Below, in pieces: positions 14,335 to 22,901 of a DNA stretch of 32,841 bases. A program made the translations under genes and the position numbers. Numbering within the stretch: position 1 is the first letter of the stretch; each line of letters starts with the position of its first letter. This DNA comes from an uncultured Butyricimonas sp. Its GTDB lineage: Bacteria; Bacteroidota; Bacteroidia; Bacteroidales; Marinifilaceae. The notes beneath the pieces are model-generated. The model was not told where the DNA came from. It worked only from the letters and a program-made list of their open reading frames with translations, and did not search any database. Location of the stretch: positions 1 through 32,841 of the forward strand of contig CALUHX010000038.1 of NCBI GenBank assembly GCA_944320555.1. Direction: 5' to 3'.

Positions 14335-14365
14335 TTGCGAATTGTCGGATTAAACACTATTTTTG
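14335..14365 (+). promoter_or_regulatory. Predicted promoter of the AraC-family regulator
   Basis: TTGC at 14335-14338 and TATTTTTG at 14358-14365 are separated by 19 bp, matching the Bacteroidetes -33/-7 arrangement. The ATG at 14391 is 25 bases downstream. Confidence 0.6.
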
Positions 14366-14390
14366 TGTATCACCTTAAAATCAAGCCATC

Positions 14391-15290
14391 ATGAGCGACA
14401 TCCTAAACTTAGACACCATTCAGGACTACAACGAGTTCCTCGGGCTGGAGACTTTGAATCCCCTGGTGGGCATCGTCGACTTCTCTGACGTGAAAGTACT
14501 GAAACACCGCCGCAAGCGGTTCAACTTCTATGCCATCTACCTGAAAGAAAAAATACACGGGGCCTTGGTCTACGGACGGGGAAAATACGACTACCAAGAA
14601 GGAACGCTCGTATTCATGGCGCCCGGACAGGTCGGAGGCATCGGCGACGACGGCGAGACCATCGCTCCCCAAGGATACGCCCTCCTGTTCCATCCCGACC
14701 TCATCCGCAACACGCCGCTCGCCCGCAAAATGAAAGAGTACACCTTCTTCTCCTACGAGGTGAACGAGGCCTTGCACATGTCCGAACGCGAACGGCAGAC
14801 CATCCTCAACTGCTTCAATGAAATCAAGGAAGAATTGCGGCACAACATCGACAAGCACACCCGCTCCATCATCACCGCCAACATCGAAGTCCTGCTCAAC
14901 CACTGCCTGCGCTTCTACGACCGCCAATTCGTCACCCGCCAGCTCGTCAACAAAGACGTGCTGTCCCGCTTCGAAGACCTGATGATTGACTATTTCGACT
15001 CGGACAAGCCGCAACAAATCGGACTGCCCACGGTGAACTGGTGCGCGGAGAAATTGCACTTCTCCTCCAACTACTTCGGCGACCTCGTGAAAAAAGAGAC
15101 AGGCAAGTCCGCCATCGAATACATCCACTTCATGGTCATCAACAAAGTGAAAGACTTGCTCCTCGGCTCCGACAAGACGGTCAGCGAAATCGCCTACGAG
15201 GTCGGGTTCCAATACCCTCACCACCTGAGCCGCATGTTCAAAAAAATCACCGGCCTCACCCCCAACGAGTACCGCAAACAAGCCAGTTGA
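14391..15290 (+). CDS. AraC-family transcriptional regulator
   Basis: A 299-residue regulator. The N-terminal part (about 20-150) is a cupin-type sensor domain (AIYLKEKIHGALVYGRGKYDYQEGTLVFMAPGQ, then QGYALLFHPDLI). The C-terminal part (about 195-298) is an AraC/XylS DNA-binding domain with two helix-turn-helix motifs, WCAEKLHFSSNYFGDLVKKETG and TVSEIAYEVGFQYPHHLSRMFKKITGLTPNEYRKQ. It is divergent from the exported CMD-flavodoxin cluster, with candidate direct-repeat operators between them, so it most likely controls that cluster and perhaps itself. The ligand is unknown; oxidants, quinones or aldehydes are possible by analogy with other AraC/flavodoxin/reductase clusters. Confidence 0.9.
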   Translation: MSDILNLDTIQDYNEFLGLETLNPLVGIVDFSDVKVLKHRRKRFNFYAIYLKEKIHGALVYGRGKYDYQEGTLVFMAPGQVGGIGDDGETIAPQGYALLFHPDLIRNTPLARKMKEYTFFSYEVNEALHMSERERQTILNCFNEIKEELRHNIDKHTRSIITANIEVLLNHCLRFYDRQFVTRQLVNKDVLSRFEDLMIDYFDSDKPQQIGLPTVNWCAEKLHFSSNYFGDLVKKETGKSAIEYIHFMVINKVKDLLLGSDKTVSEIAYEVGFQYPHHLSRMFKKITGLTPNEYRKQAS

Positions 15291-15314
15291 AAACCATGCG
15301 CCCCTCCTTCCAGA

Positions 15315-15373
15315 ATAAAAAAAGCACCCGGAGGGAGCAGGGGCATGAAAACCGAATTTTGCTCCCCTCGGGT
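15315..15373 (-). terminator. Intrinsic terminator of the SusCD-phosphodiesterase operon
   Basis: The arms 15326-15339 and 15360-15373 match at 12 of 14 positions around a 20-base loop. On the minus strand the stem is followed by CTTTTTTT (complement of 15317-15324), a good U-tract. It lies 27 bases past the phosphodiesterase stop and also separates that gene from the convergent AraC gene. Confidence 0.75.
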
Positions 15374-15399
15374 AGGGAATTTATGTAGAAATGGTCCGA

Positions 15400-16755
15400 T
15401 TACCGGATAATGCCGTCCCGGAGCGTTCCGTCCGGAGCGTCGAACTCCAGCCCCAACAATTCCATGATGACGGGAGCCACGTCCGTGATACTCATCTCCG
15501 GGATAACCTTCCCGCTTCGCACGGCGTTTCCCCAAAAGAGAGTGACGGTCGTCTCCCTCGGCGACAAATAGCCGTGCTTGCCCGCCTTCTTCAGCACAAT
15601 ATCCTCTCCCTTCATCGCTCCCGTCACGCCCACCCCGACAATCGGTTCCAACGCCAAGGCCGCGTCCGGCGAGCATCCCAACCGCTCCAACTCGTCCTTC
15701 TCCACGATACGGAACAAATCCCTTTTCTCCTGCGGCAAGGAATTCAATTTCTTCACCACCTTTTCCACTGTCTTCTCGTCGCCCGCCTCCCTCACATACA
15801 AAAAGGCTGTCGAACCGGCGCAATGGAAACGGGCTTTCCATTCCGTCCCGTCTGCCGAAAGCAATCCGGCTTCCCGCATCCAGATGTTGGGCGCGATGCT
15901 CCTGTCCACGTCCGTGAAACCATGGTCGCCGGAAACCACAATCACCGTGCTGTCCAGCATCCCCGCCCGGTCCAAGCCCTCCACTATCTGTCCGATGGCG
16001 TAATCCACCGCCCCCAGCGACTTTTTCGTCTCCGCCGACTCCGTGCCCGTGGCGTGCTGCGAAGCGTCCGTGCTCCACAAATGAATCGTGGTCAGCGCCG
16101 GACGGTACGTGCGCAGCAAATAAGAAGCGATAAAGGCCGTGTGGGCCTCCGAGTTACGGCCTCCCGGAAGATACGTCTCGTCGGAAAAACGTCCGACCAC
16201 CTCGTCCTCCAGCTCCTCCATGATTCCCCGGGGAGTCGAGTGCGAGCACAACACGTCCCTCAGCGTCACGCCCTCTTCCTTCGACCACACCTCCGGAATA
16301 TTATAGTCGATATACGAAGCCCCCACTGTCACCGGCCAAAACAGGGAACAGGTCGTCAGCCCGTTTTTCTTGGCCACCTCCCATATCGTGGGCGACTTAA
16401 TCGAGTCGGCATACCAATTGGCCACGCCCGTGCTGTTGCCCCACTCGAAAGGCGAATTGTAGAATATGCCGTGCCGGGCGGCCCGGGCACCCGTCACAAG
16501 GGCCGTGTGGTTCGGATACGTGATGGCGGGAGCCACGCTCACCACCCGTTCCGCCAACACGCCTTCCGCCGCCATCTCTTTCAACACGGGCGAGGGCATG
16601 TCCTTGTCCCGGAGCATCTCAATGCGGAAACCGTCTATCGTGATTAACACCACGCACTTCGCCTTCGGCCCATTCGCCCGGGCCTGAGCCGCTCCGTTCG
16701 AGGCCATTCCCAGGGCGCATAACATTATAACTGCAAATAATTTTCTCATCTTCAT
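15400..16755 (-). CDS. Secreted nucleotide pyrophosphatase/phosphodiesterase (NPP) family protein
   Basis: A 451-residue alkaline-phosphatase-superfamily enzyme (PF01663) with a signal peptide (about 1-26). Zn-site and nucleophile motifs are intact: VVLITIDGFR (Asp41), APAITYPNHTALVTG with Thr79 as probable nucleophile, WSTDASQHATG (Asp230, His234), VVSGDHGFTD (Asp277, His278) and KAGKHGYLSP near the C-terminus. It should hydrolyse phosphodiester or phosphonate-like bonds in the periplasm or outside the cell; the substrate cannot be read from the sequence. It follows susD by 17 bases and is the last gene before a terminator, so it probably processes what SusCD imports. Length is normal for bacterial NPPs. 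Either ATG at 16755 or 16749 works. Confidence 0.88.
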   Translation of the reverse strand: MKMRKLFAVIMLCALGMASNGAAQARANGPKAKCVVLITIDGFRIEMLRDKDMPSPVLKEMAAEGVLAERVVSVAPAITYPNHTALVTGARAARHGIFYNSPFEWGNSTGVANWYADSIKSPTIWEVAKKNGLTTCSLFWPVTVGASYIDYNIPEVWSKEEGVTLRDVLCSHSTPRGIMEELEDEVVGRFSDETYLPGGRNSEAHTAFIASYLLRTYRPALTTIHLWSTDASQHATGTESAETKKSLGAVDYAIGQIVEGLDRAGMLDSTVIVVSGDHGFTDVDRSIAPNIWMREAGLLSADGTEWKARFHCAGSTAFLYVREAGDEKTVEKVVKKLNSLPQEKRDLFRIVEKDELERLGCSPDAALALEPIVGVGVTGAMKGEDIVLKKAGKHGYLSPRETTVTLFWGNAVRSGKVIPEMSITDVAPVIMELLGLEFDAPDGTLRDGIIR

Positions 16756-16772
16756 TTCTCTTTTGATTTATG

Positions 16773-18518
16773 TCACAACTCCCAGCCGGGATTTTGTCCC
16801 AACGCCGGATTCAGCAACCGCTCGTCTTCCGGTATCGGGTAAAGATACTTCTTTTCCTCGAACCGCTTTTCCACGTTCGGATATATTAACAAATTTCCCG
16901 TGTCACCTCCCGACAACGCCATCGACTCGGAAAGGACATAGTAAAACACGCCCGAAGTCGGATTTTCCGGAGTCGCGTTCACGAAACAAACGTCCGGCTC
17001 GCCGTCCTGATTCAAATCATACTCCGTGTTCAGTTCCCCCACATAAATCCCGTCCCAGTCCTCCTCCAACAAATGCCCCTCCTTCCAACGCCGGATGTCG
17101 TCGAAGCGCAGCCCTTCGGAGACCATCTCGATTCCTCGTTCCCGGCGGATTTCCAGCAACACGGGGCTCGTCACGTCCGGGAAATAATTCTCCCGCATGT
17201 AAGAGTCCGCCACCGTGGGCATCCCCAAATCGGCGACTCCAGCCCGTCGGCGCAACTCCCCTATCGTGAGCGTCCAGTCCGACGCGGTGAACAATCCCAG
17301 CTCCTCGCTCGCCTCGGCGTAGTTCAACAACACCTCCGCGTAACGGAGCAACGGTATCGTGTTGGTGTTTCGGGCCTGGGCCAGATAGGTGTTGTCGTCC
17401 TGCGTGAATTTGATGACATGATATCCCGTCTTCGAGTGCCCGAAATCCGGTGCGGCGGGTTCCCCGTTCAACTCGTAACCCGGCGTGCGGATAATCTGCG
17501 CCAACCGCCGGTCGCGTCCCTGGACCTCTTCCGTGAACTCCACCTCGTTGTAATCCGCGCGGCTCGTGAACGGCGTTCCGTCCAGATTCAAGAACGTGTT
17601 CACGAACTTCCGGGTCAATCCCGGACGCTCCCACGTCGACGACGAGGTCCACACCCAGTTGGCGTCGTTATACCGGGCCAACTCCTCGCTGTAATTGTCG
17701 GCCAATATGATTTCCGTCGTGATGGGCTGCTCCCTCGTGAACAAGTCGCGGTAAGGCGTGTCGCCCGACATATTCAACGAATACCCACCCTTCTCGATAA
17801 GTTCCAACGCGGCGTTCCTCGCTTCTTGCAGCCAACTTTCGGCCGAGGAGGCCAACCCGAATTCCGGATGATACTTCCGGAACGTGCCCTCGAACAGGCA
17901 CACCCTCGACTTGAAAGCCAACGCCGCCCACCGGGTGACGGTCGAAGCCGCGGCGTCCTTCGTCTCGTTGATGTGCGCGCAAGCGAAATCCAAATCCGCC
18001 AACACCCGCCGCATCACCGTGTCCCGCGGGTCGCGCCCCTTGTACAAGGCCTCGTCGTCCACGTCCATCGTGTGGTCGTACCAGGGCACGTCGCCGAATT
18101 TCTTCACTTTCTCGTAATAAAACCAAGCCCTGAAAAAACGGGCCATCCCGATATAATGGTTCCGAACCGTCTCCGGAATCTCCGGATTGTTCGCCCGGCC
18201 CAGAAAATAATTCACATTATACAAATCCTCCCAATCCCATCCGTCCACGTCCAAAGCCGTGTAGTTCCCGTTGATAAACAACGTGGGAGAAGTGGACGTG
18301 GCGAAATAGTCCGACAATTCCCCGTCGCTTTTGTAAACGTCCTCCCCTTCCGGCAGAATCTCGTAAAACGACATCGCGTACAAATCCAAGTCGTGCTCCG
18401 TCTGGAAGAACGTGTCCGGATTTATCTTGTCGATAGGGAAACGGTCCAAGTCGCAAGCCGCCGCCGTCATGGCGACAAGCGCGCCGATTATAATTCTCAA
18501 CTTATTCATATTGTCCAT
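16773..18518 (-). CDS. SusD/RagB-family lipoprotein
   Basis: I choose the ATG at 18518 (MDNMNKLRIIIGALVAMTAAAC), just after the susC stop at 18523; a start at 18545 would overlap susC, and 18509 is also possible. The product of about 581 residues has a lipobox ending TAAAC. It has the SusD/RagB pattern: an early DPDTFFQTEHDLDLYAMSFYEILPEG-type stretch (here KINPDTFFQTEHDL), repeated TPR-like helices (YIGMARFFRAWFYYEKVKKFGDVPWY), and a C-terminal LLEIRRERGIEMVSEGLRFDDIRRW block. It is the surface lid and substrate-binding partner of the adjacent SusC. The ligand is unknown; absence of glycosidase genes argues against a polysaccharide. Confidence 0.92.
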   Translation of the reverse strand: MDNMNKLRIIIGALVAMTAAACDLDRFPIDKINPDTFFQTEHDLDLYAMSFYEILPEGEDVYKSDGELSDYFATSTSPTLFINGNYTALDVDGWDWEDLYNVNYFLGRANNPEIPETVRNHYIGMARFFRAWFYYEKVKKFGDVPWYDHTMDVDDEALYKGRDPRDTVMRRVLADLDFACAHINETKDAAASTVTRWAALAFKSRVCLFEGTFRKYHPEFGLASSAESWLQEARNAALELIEKGGYSLNMSGDTPYRDLFTREQPITTEIILADNYSEELARYNDANWVWTSSSTWERPGLTRKFVNTFLNLDGTPFTSRADYNEVEFTEEVQGRDRRLAQIIRTPGYELNGEPAAPDFGHSKTGYHVIKFTQDDNTYLAQARNTNTIPLLRYAEVLLNYAEASEELGLFTASDWTLTIGELRRRAGVADLGMPTVADSYMRENYFPDVTSPVLLEIRRERGIEMVSEGLRFDDIRRWKEGHLLEEDWDGIYVGELNTEYDLNQDGEPDVCFVNATPENPTSGVFYYVLSESMALSGGDTGNLLIYPNVEKRFEEKKYLYPIPEDERLLNPALGQNPGWEL

Positions 18519-18522
18519 CTGA

Positions 18523-21500
18523 TTAAAACGTGAGGTTAATACCAAAAGAGTACGATTTCAACATCGGATAGCCGTTGCCCCCTCCGAACGACTCCTCCCC
18601 CGTGTCCGGATTGGTGGCCTCGATGGTCTCCGGGTCGATATTCTTCGTTACCTTGAAAATGCCCGAGTAAGTCCACAAATTCTGACCGGTGAAATACACG
18701 GAGGCCGCTTGCAGGCCCAGACGGTTAATCCACCGTGCGGGCAGATTGTAGCCCAACGTCAGATTTTTCAACCGGATATAAGACACGTTCTGCAAGTAAC
18801 GCGTCTGCGGGACACTCAACGCCCGGTCGTCGCCGTTCGCCAGCAAACCGACGTAACGGGGAAAATAGGCGTCCGCGTCGGGATGGTCCTCGTCGGCGTT
18901 GTAATAATTCCCGAGGATATGCTTCGGGAGCGGGGAATAGGGGCGGTTGTATTGTCCCCAAAAGTAAATGCTTTCCGCCGTGGGATACCAGTCCCGTTTG
19001 CCCACGCCTTGGAAGAAAGCCGTCAGGAAAAACTGGTTCCAGTCCGCGTTCAGATTGAGGCTGAACGTGTAGCGGGGCTCCGAGTTGCCGATAATCTTGC
19101 GGTCGCCGCTGTCCCCCACACGGTTCGCCCCCGGCGAGATTTCATCGTCCCCGTCCAGGTTCTTGAATTTGATGTCTCCCGGATACAGGATGCCCGACGA
19201 GTTCGAGCGGATACGCTCTTGCGACACGTGGTTGTCTATGTCCGCCTGGTCGCGGAAAAGTCCCTCCGTCACATACCCCCAGATTTCACCGATGCGCATT
19301 CCCTCGTAATAGTCGTCCAGATTCTTGTTGGGATTGTTGTATTTCGTCACCTCCGTCACATTGTCCGCCAACGAGAAACGCACGCCGTAACGGAACGGCT
19401 TCACCTCGCCGACGACATCCTCCCACGACAGGGTCAGCTCCCACCCCCTCGTCCGCAAATCCGCGTTGTTGCCCTTGGGCACCTCCGTCCCGAACACGGC
19501 GGGCAGCGTCGCCCCCTGCGTGAACATTCCCCTCGTGTCGCGCTGGTACAAATCCGCCACCAGATTCAAACGGCTGCCGAACATCGAAAGGTCGAAACCC
19601 AAATTGACGGTCGTCGCCTTCTCCCAGGTCAAAGAGCTCGGGATGACGCCCGGCGCCGACGTGTACGTCGGATAATTCCCGCCGATCAGCCGGGTCAGCG
19701 TTCCCACCGGCATGCTCGCCAGATAGAGGTACGGCGTGATATTCCCGTTGCCTAGCGTCCCGTAAGAGGCGCGTATCTTCAACTGCGACACCAGCTCCTT
19801 GTCCACCCGCCAAAAATTCTCCTCGGACAGCCGCCATCCCACCGACACCGAGGGGAAGAATCCGAAACGCTGGTTGGAGGGAAATTTCGACGACCCGTCC
19901 ACCCGTCCGTTGGTCTCTATCAGATACCGCTCCTTGTAATTATACCCCACGCGATAAAAACCGCCCAGAATGGCCCAGTCGTTGGAAGCGTCCGTCGTCG
20001 TGTACACCTGCCCGTCCGCCAGCGAGAAACCGGGATTGTTGGCGTCCAACAATCCGTCGCGGCTCACCTCCAGGCTGTACTCGTTCGACTCCTCGTAATT
20101 GTACCCCGCCAAAGCGTGGAAATTGTGGTCGCCGAACGCCTTCGTGTACTCCACGTACAGGTTCGTGCTGAAATAGTTCGCCCGCGTGTTCTTGTCAAAA
20201 TACTTCGACGAGCCCAACCATTCCACCTCGCCCTCCACGTTGCTGTAAGGGACGGCAGAATAGGCCCTCGTCCTCGACGAGTTCGTAACCGTGAACGCCA
20301 AGTTCCCGGACACTTTGAGCATGTCGCCCCAGAACGAAGCCGTGAACCCGGCGATGTTGTTCACCCGTGTCGTCCGGTTGTCCGCCTTGTTCTTCCCATA
20401 ATACAAGTCGCCGATACTCCGCGCGCCCATCTCCGTGATTGTCCCGTCCGGATTCAACATCGGGACCACCGGGAACGCCCGCATCGTCCAGCCCATCGAA
20501 ATCTCGCTCGTGAACCCGTACCCCCCGTAATACAACGGCTCCCGGTAATCCATCTGCGAGAAATCGAAATTGTTGTACACCTCCAGCCAGTCCGTCACCC
20601 GGATCGACCCCTTGGCCCGCACGTTGTACGTGTTGTAGCGGTCCGTGTTATAGCGGTACACCCCGTTCTGGAAATAGTAGCGTCCCGACACGTAATACTT
20701 GATTTTGTCCGTGCCGCCCGAGAAACTCAACGAATGCTCCGTCGACGGGGTCACGCACTTGTACAAATCCTTCTGCCAGTCGTGGTTGTCGTAATACACG
20801 TACTCGCCCGTCGCCTCGTCCACTTCCACCTTGGGCAAGTCCGGATTCTCGTCGCGAAGCCTCAACTCCTCCAAATACTCCTGTGAAAAAGGAAATGCGG
20901 AATTTATCGCCGTGGGATATTGCCCGTACCATTGGTAATGCGCCTCGTTGAACATCTTCGCCCATTGGTAACCGTTCGTCACGAGGTCCGGAATCACCGT
21001 CCGGCGGTTGATGGAATAACTTCCGGAATAACTCACCGTCACCTTTCCCTCCTTTGCCGCCTTCGTCGTGATTAAAATCACGCCGAACGTTCCCCTCGCC
21101 CCGTAAATCGCCGCCGAGGCAGCGTCCTTCAACACCGACACGCTCTCTATGTCGTTCGGATTCAACTTGCTCGGGTCTCCCTCCACTCCGTCAATCAACA
21201 CCAGTGCGCTGCCGCCCGCCCCGATGGACGTCGTTCCCCGCACATTATACTCGGGACTCCGCGACGGATTCCCGTCAAACATCGTCAGATTCAAATTCGG
21301 GATAACTCCCTGCAACCCTCTCGCGATACTGGGCATGGGACGGTTGCCGAACACCTCCGCCGTCGCCATGTCCACCGCCCCGGTCAGATTCACCTTCTTC
21401 GCGGAGCCGTAACCGACCACCACAATCTCGTCCAGGTCATACGACTCGCTCTCCAACGTCACGTCAATCACCTCCCTCCCGTTCCAAACCTCCCTGACGC

Positions 21501-21756
21501 TCTTGTAACCCAGGCACGAGAACACCAGCGTGTCGGACTCATTCAAGCCGCCTCTCACCGTCAGGGCGTAACAACCGTCGAAATCGGTGACCGTCCCCGT
21601 CCCCAAGCGCTGAACCATGACCGCCGCTCCCACCACCGGCTCCTGCCTCGTGTCCAAAACCCTGCCTTTCACCTGTTGCGCCACTCCGTCCATTGAAGCC
21701 AGCGACAACAACGTCGTCAACACAATCAAATAAAAAAATACACTACTTTTTCTCAT
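18523..21756 (-). CDS. SusC/RagA-family TonB-linked outer membrane transporter
   Basis: A 1077-residue protein with a signal peptide (about 1-27, GVAQQ), a carboxypeptidase-D-regulatory-like domain (about 28-112), a DEIVVVGYGSAKKVNLTGAV TonB-box region, the plug (about 120-240, with VRGTTSIGAGGSALVLIDGVEGD and SVLKDAASAAIYGARGTFGVILITTK) and a long barrel ending SFGINLTF. It lacks the N-terminal STN domain seen in the other SusC of this window, so it is probably not coupled to a FecR/sigma pair. It is first in the operon with SusD and the NPP enzyme. The gene is GC-rich throughout, like the surrounding genome. Confidence 0.92.
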   Translation of the reverse strand: MRKSSVFFYLIVLTTLLSLASMDGVAQQVKGRVLDTRQEPVVGAAVMVQRLGTGTVTDFDGCYALTVRGGLNESDTLVFSCLGYKSVREVWNGREVIDVTLESESYDLDEIVVVGYGSAKKVNLTGAVDMATAEVFGNRPMPSIARGLQGVIPNLNLTMFDGNPSRSPEYNVRGTTSIGAGGSALVLIDGVEGDPSKLNPNDIESVSVLKDAASAAIYGARGTFGVILITTKAAKEGKVTVSYSGSYSINRRTVIPDLVTNGYQWAKMFNEAHYQWYGQYPTAINSAFPFSQEYLEELRLRDENPDLPKVEVDEATGEYVYYDNHDWQKDLYKCVTPSTEHSLSFSGGTDKIKYYVSGRYYFQNGVYRYNTDRYNTYNVRAKGSIRVTDWLEVYNNFDFSQMDYREPLYYGGYGFTSEISMGWTMRAFPVVPMLNPDGTITEMGARSIGDLYYGKNKADNRTTRVNNIAGFTASFWGDMLKVSGNLAFTVTNSSRTRAYSAVPYSNVEGEVEWLGSSKYFDKNTRANYFSTNLYVEYTKAFGDHNFHALAGYNYEESNEYSLEVSRDGLLDANNPGFSLADGQVYTTTDASNDWAILGGFYRVGYNYKERYLIETNGRVDGSSKFPSNQRFGFFPSVSVGWRLSEENFWRVDKELVSQLKIRASYGTLGNGNITPYLYLASMPVGTLTRLIGGNYPTYTSAPGVIPSSLTWEKATTVNLGFDLSMFGSRLNLVADLYQRDTRGMFTQGATLPAVFGTEVPKGNNADLRTRGWELTLSWEDVVGEVKPFRYGVRFSLADNVTEVTKYNNPNKNLDDYYEGMRIGEIWGYVTEGLFRDQADIDNHVSQERIRSNSSGILYPGDIKFKNLDGDDEISPGANRVGDSGDRKIIGNSEPRYTFSLNLNADWNQFFLTAFFQGVGKRDWYPTAESIYFWGQYNRPYSPLPKHILGNYYNADEDHPDADAYFPRYVGLLANGDDRALSVPQTRYLQNVSYIRLKNLTLGYNLPARWINRLGLQAASVYFTGQNLWTYSGIFKVTKNIDPETIEATNPDTGEESFGGGNGYPMLKSYSFGINLTF

Positions 21757-21779
21757 ACGCGTTTTTGATTAATTCGCGG

Positions 21780-21787
21780 CAAAAGTA
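21780..21787 (-). promoter_or_regulatory. Predicted -7 box of the susC-susD-NPP operon
   Basis: TACTTTTG on the minus strand, 23 bases before the start at 21756. The region 19 bp upstream reads TTTC-like (about 21807-21804), a partial -33 element. Confidence 0.45.
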
Positions 21788-21840
21788 TGGCGCAAATGTT
21801 ACGAAAATCCCTACAAAACGGTGTCGAAACGGTTACATTT

Positions 21841-21867
21841 CCCTCCCCCGCACCCCCTGCTCCTCCC
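21841..21867 (-). other. Potential G-quadruplex motif upstream of susC
   Basis: The minus strand reads G3, 7 bases, G5, 3 bases, G5, 1 base, G3, satisfying the usual G3+N1-7 rule. It lies about 54-80 bp upstream of the susC -7 box, inside a C-rich (plus-strand) stretch from about 21840 to 21940. Confidence 0.4.
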
Positions 21868-21957
21868 GCCTTGCCGCCAGTTCCCGCCCTTCCGCACCTC
21901 ATTCCCCGCGCATTCTCCCAGGCCCTTCCTGCCGTCCAAAGGCATTACTCCCATTTT

Positions 21958-22161
21958 CATTGGACATTCAATATAGATTAGCTAATTATTACATGAAGAT
22001 TACATATTCATTACCACTAACTGTCCTATAACTCTCCTATTAATCTCCTATGACTCTCCTATGTAATATAGGAGTTTAATAGCTGATTCACAGTATAGAT
22101 ACAGGTGTTCCACAGGTAATATGGATATAGTGAACATGTATTGCTCATGTAATCGGCAATG
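21958..22161 (+). repeat. Intergenic TIR element, copy 2
   Basis: Same element and orientation as the copy at 867-1081. The core 22009-22088 differs from 918-997 at one position in 80. TCCTAT hexamers start at 22024, 22035, 22046 and 22057, with the inverted ATAGGA at 22068, preserving the 11-bp phasing. The terminal inverted repeat has decayed to TTTTCATTG (21954-21962) and its complement (22157-22165), plus ATTACATGA arms. The right end lacks about 10 bases present in copy 1. It lies between the divergent susC promoter and the ECF sigma promoter. Confidence 0.85.
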
Positions 22162-22285
22162 AAAACCCTAGTAAAAGGGGATGACTATGGGACGACAACC
22201 ATCTGACGGAGAATGCGAAGGCGATGGGAGGCCGGACGGAAACAGAACGCCAAGCAGCGGTTTTACGCTCCGGCGGGGAGGAATT

Positions 22286-22329
22286 TTTGATTCTTGAAGA
22301 AGAATTGCTACTTTTGTCCGTAAAGTAGC
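22286..22329 (+). promoter_or_regulatory. Promoter of the ECF sigma gene with overlapping palindrome
   Basis: TTTG (22286-22289), 19 bp, TACTTTTG (22309-22316) is a textbook housekeeping promoter of this phylum, 24 bases before the ATG. The palindrome GCTACTTT (22307-22314)/AAAGTAGC (22322-22329) overlaps the -7 box and start region, suggesting an operator or a leader hairpin. Confidence 0.65.
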
Positions 22330-22340
22330 AACGGAAGAAT

Positions 22341-22877
22341 ATGCTAAAGCAACTGAAGTACGGGAAAGAATTCGAGGCTCTGTTCAAAGAGCACTACACG
22401 CCGCTATACCATTACGCCTATCGATTTTTGAACGATATGGAGACGAGCAAGGACGTGGTGAGCTCCGCATTCGAGTACCTGTGGCAGAATTACGAGGAAA
22501 TCCGGAAGGGCAGTCCGGTGTCGGCGCTGTACCGGACGGTGCGGACAAAGAGCATCGACTGCTGGCGCCACGCCCAGGTGGAGGCCAAGTATGCGGAGGT
22601 GTATTCCCAAACGGTTTCGGAAACGGACGAGGACGAGGAGGAAGAGAAGGAGGAACAGCTCGAGCGGGTGCGCAAGGTGTTGGAGCAATTGCCGCCCCAA
22701 ACAAGGCACATTCTCGAAGAATGCTACTTCAACCAACGGAAGTACGCCGAAGTGGCGGAGATGCTGAACATCAGCACGAACGCCGTGAAAAAACACATCA
22801 TGAAGGCTTTGCGCTTACTAAGGGAGGAATTTAACATAAAAAAACGAGAGAATGAGGTACCCGAACAAGGGGAATAA
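22341..22877 (+). CDS. ECF-type RNA polymerase sigma factor
   Basis: A 178-residue sigma-70-family protein of the extracytoplasmic-function type. Region 2 spans about 8-75 (FKEHYTPLYHYAYRFLNDMETSKDVVSSAFEYLWQNYEEI); an acidic linker (ETDEDEEEEKEEQ, about 95-107) follows; region 4 spans about 110-160 (LEQLPPQTRHILEECYFNQRKYAEVAEMLNISTNAVKKHIMKALRLLREE). It is 24 bases upstream of a FecR anti-sigma gene and then an STN-containing susC. This is the standard trans-envelope arrangement in which import-competent SusC signals through FecR. The likely target is the susC operon promoter at about 24242-24275. Confidence 0.93.
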   Translation: MLKQLKYGKEFEALFKEHYTPLYHYAYRFLNDMETSKDVVSSAFEYLWQNYEEIRKGSPVSALYRTVRTKSIDCWRHAQVEAKYAEVYSQTVSETDEDEEEEKEEQLERVRKVLEQLPPQTRHILEECYFNQRKYAEVAEMLNISTNAVKKHIMKALRLLREEFNIKKRENEVPEQGE

Positions 22878-22901
22878 ACGTAATGAACGAAGAGGCATAT
22901 T

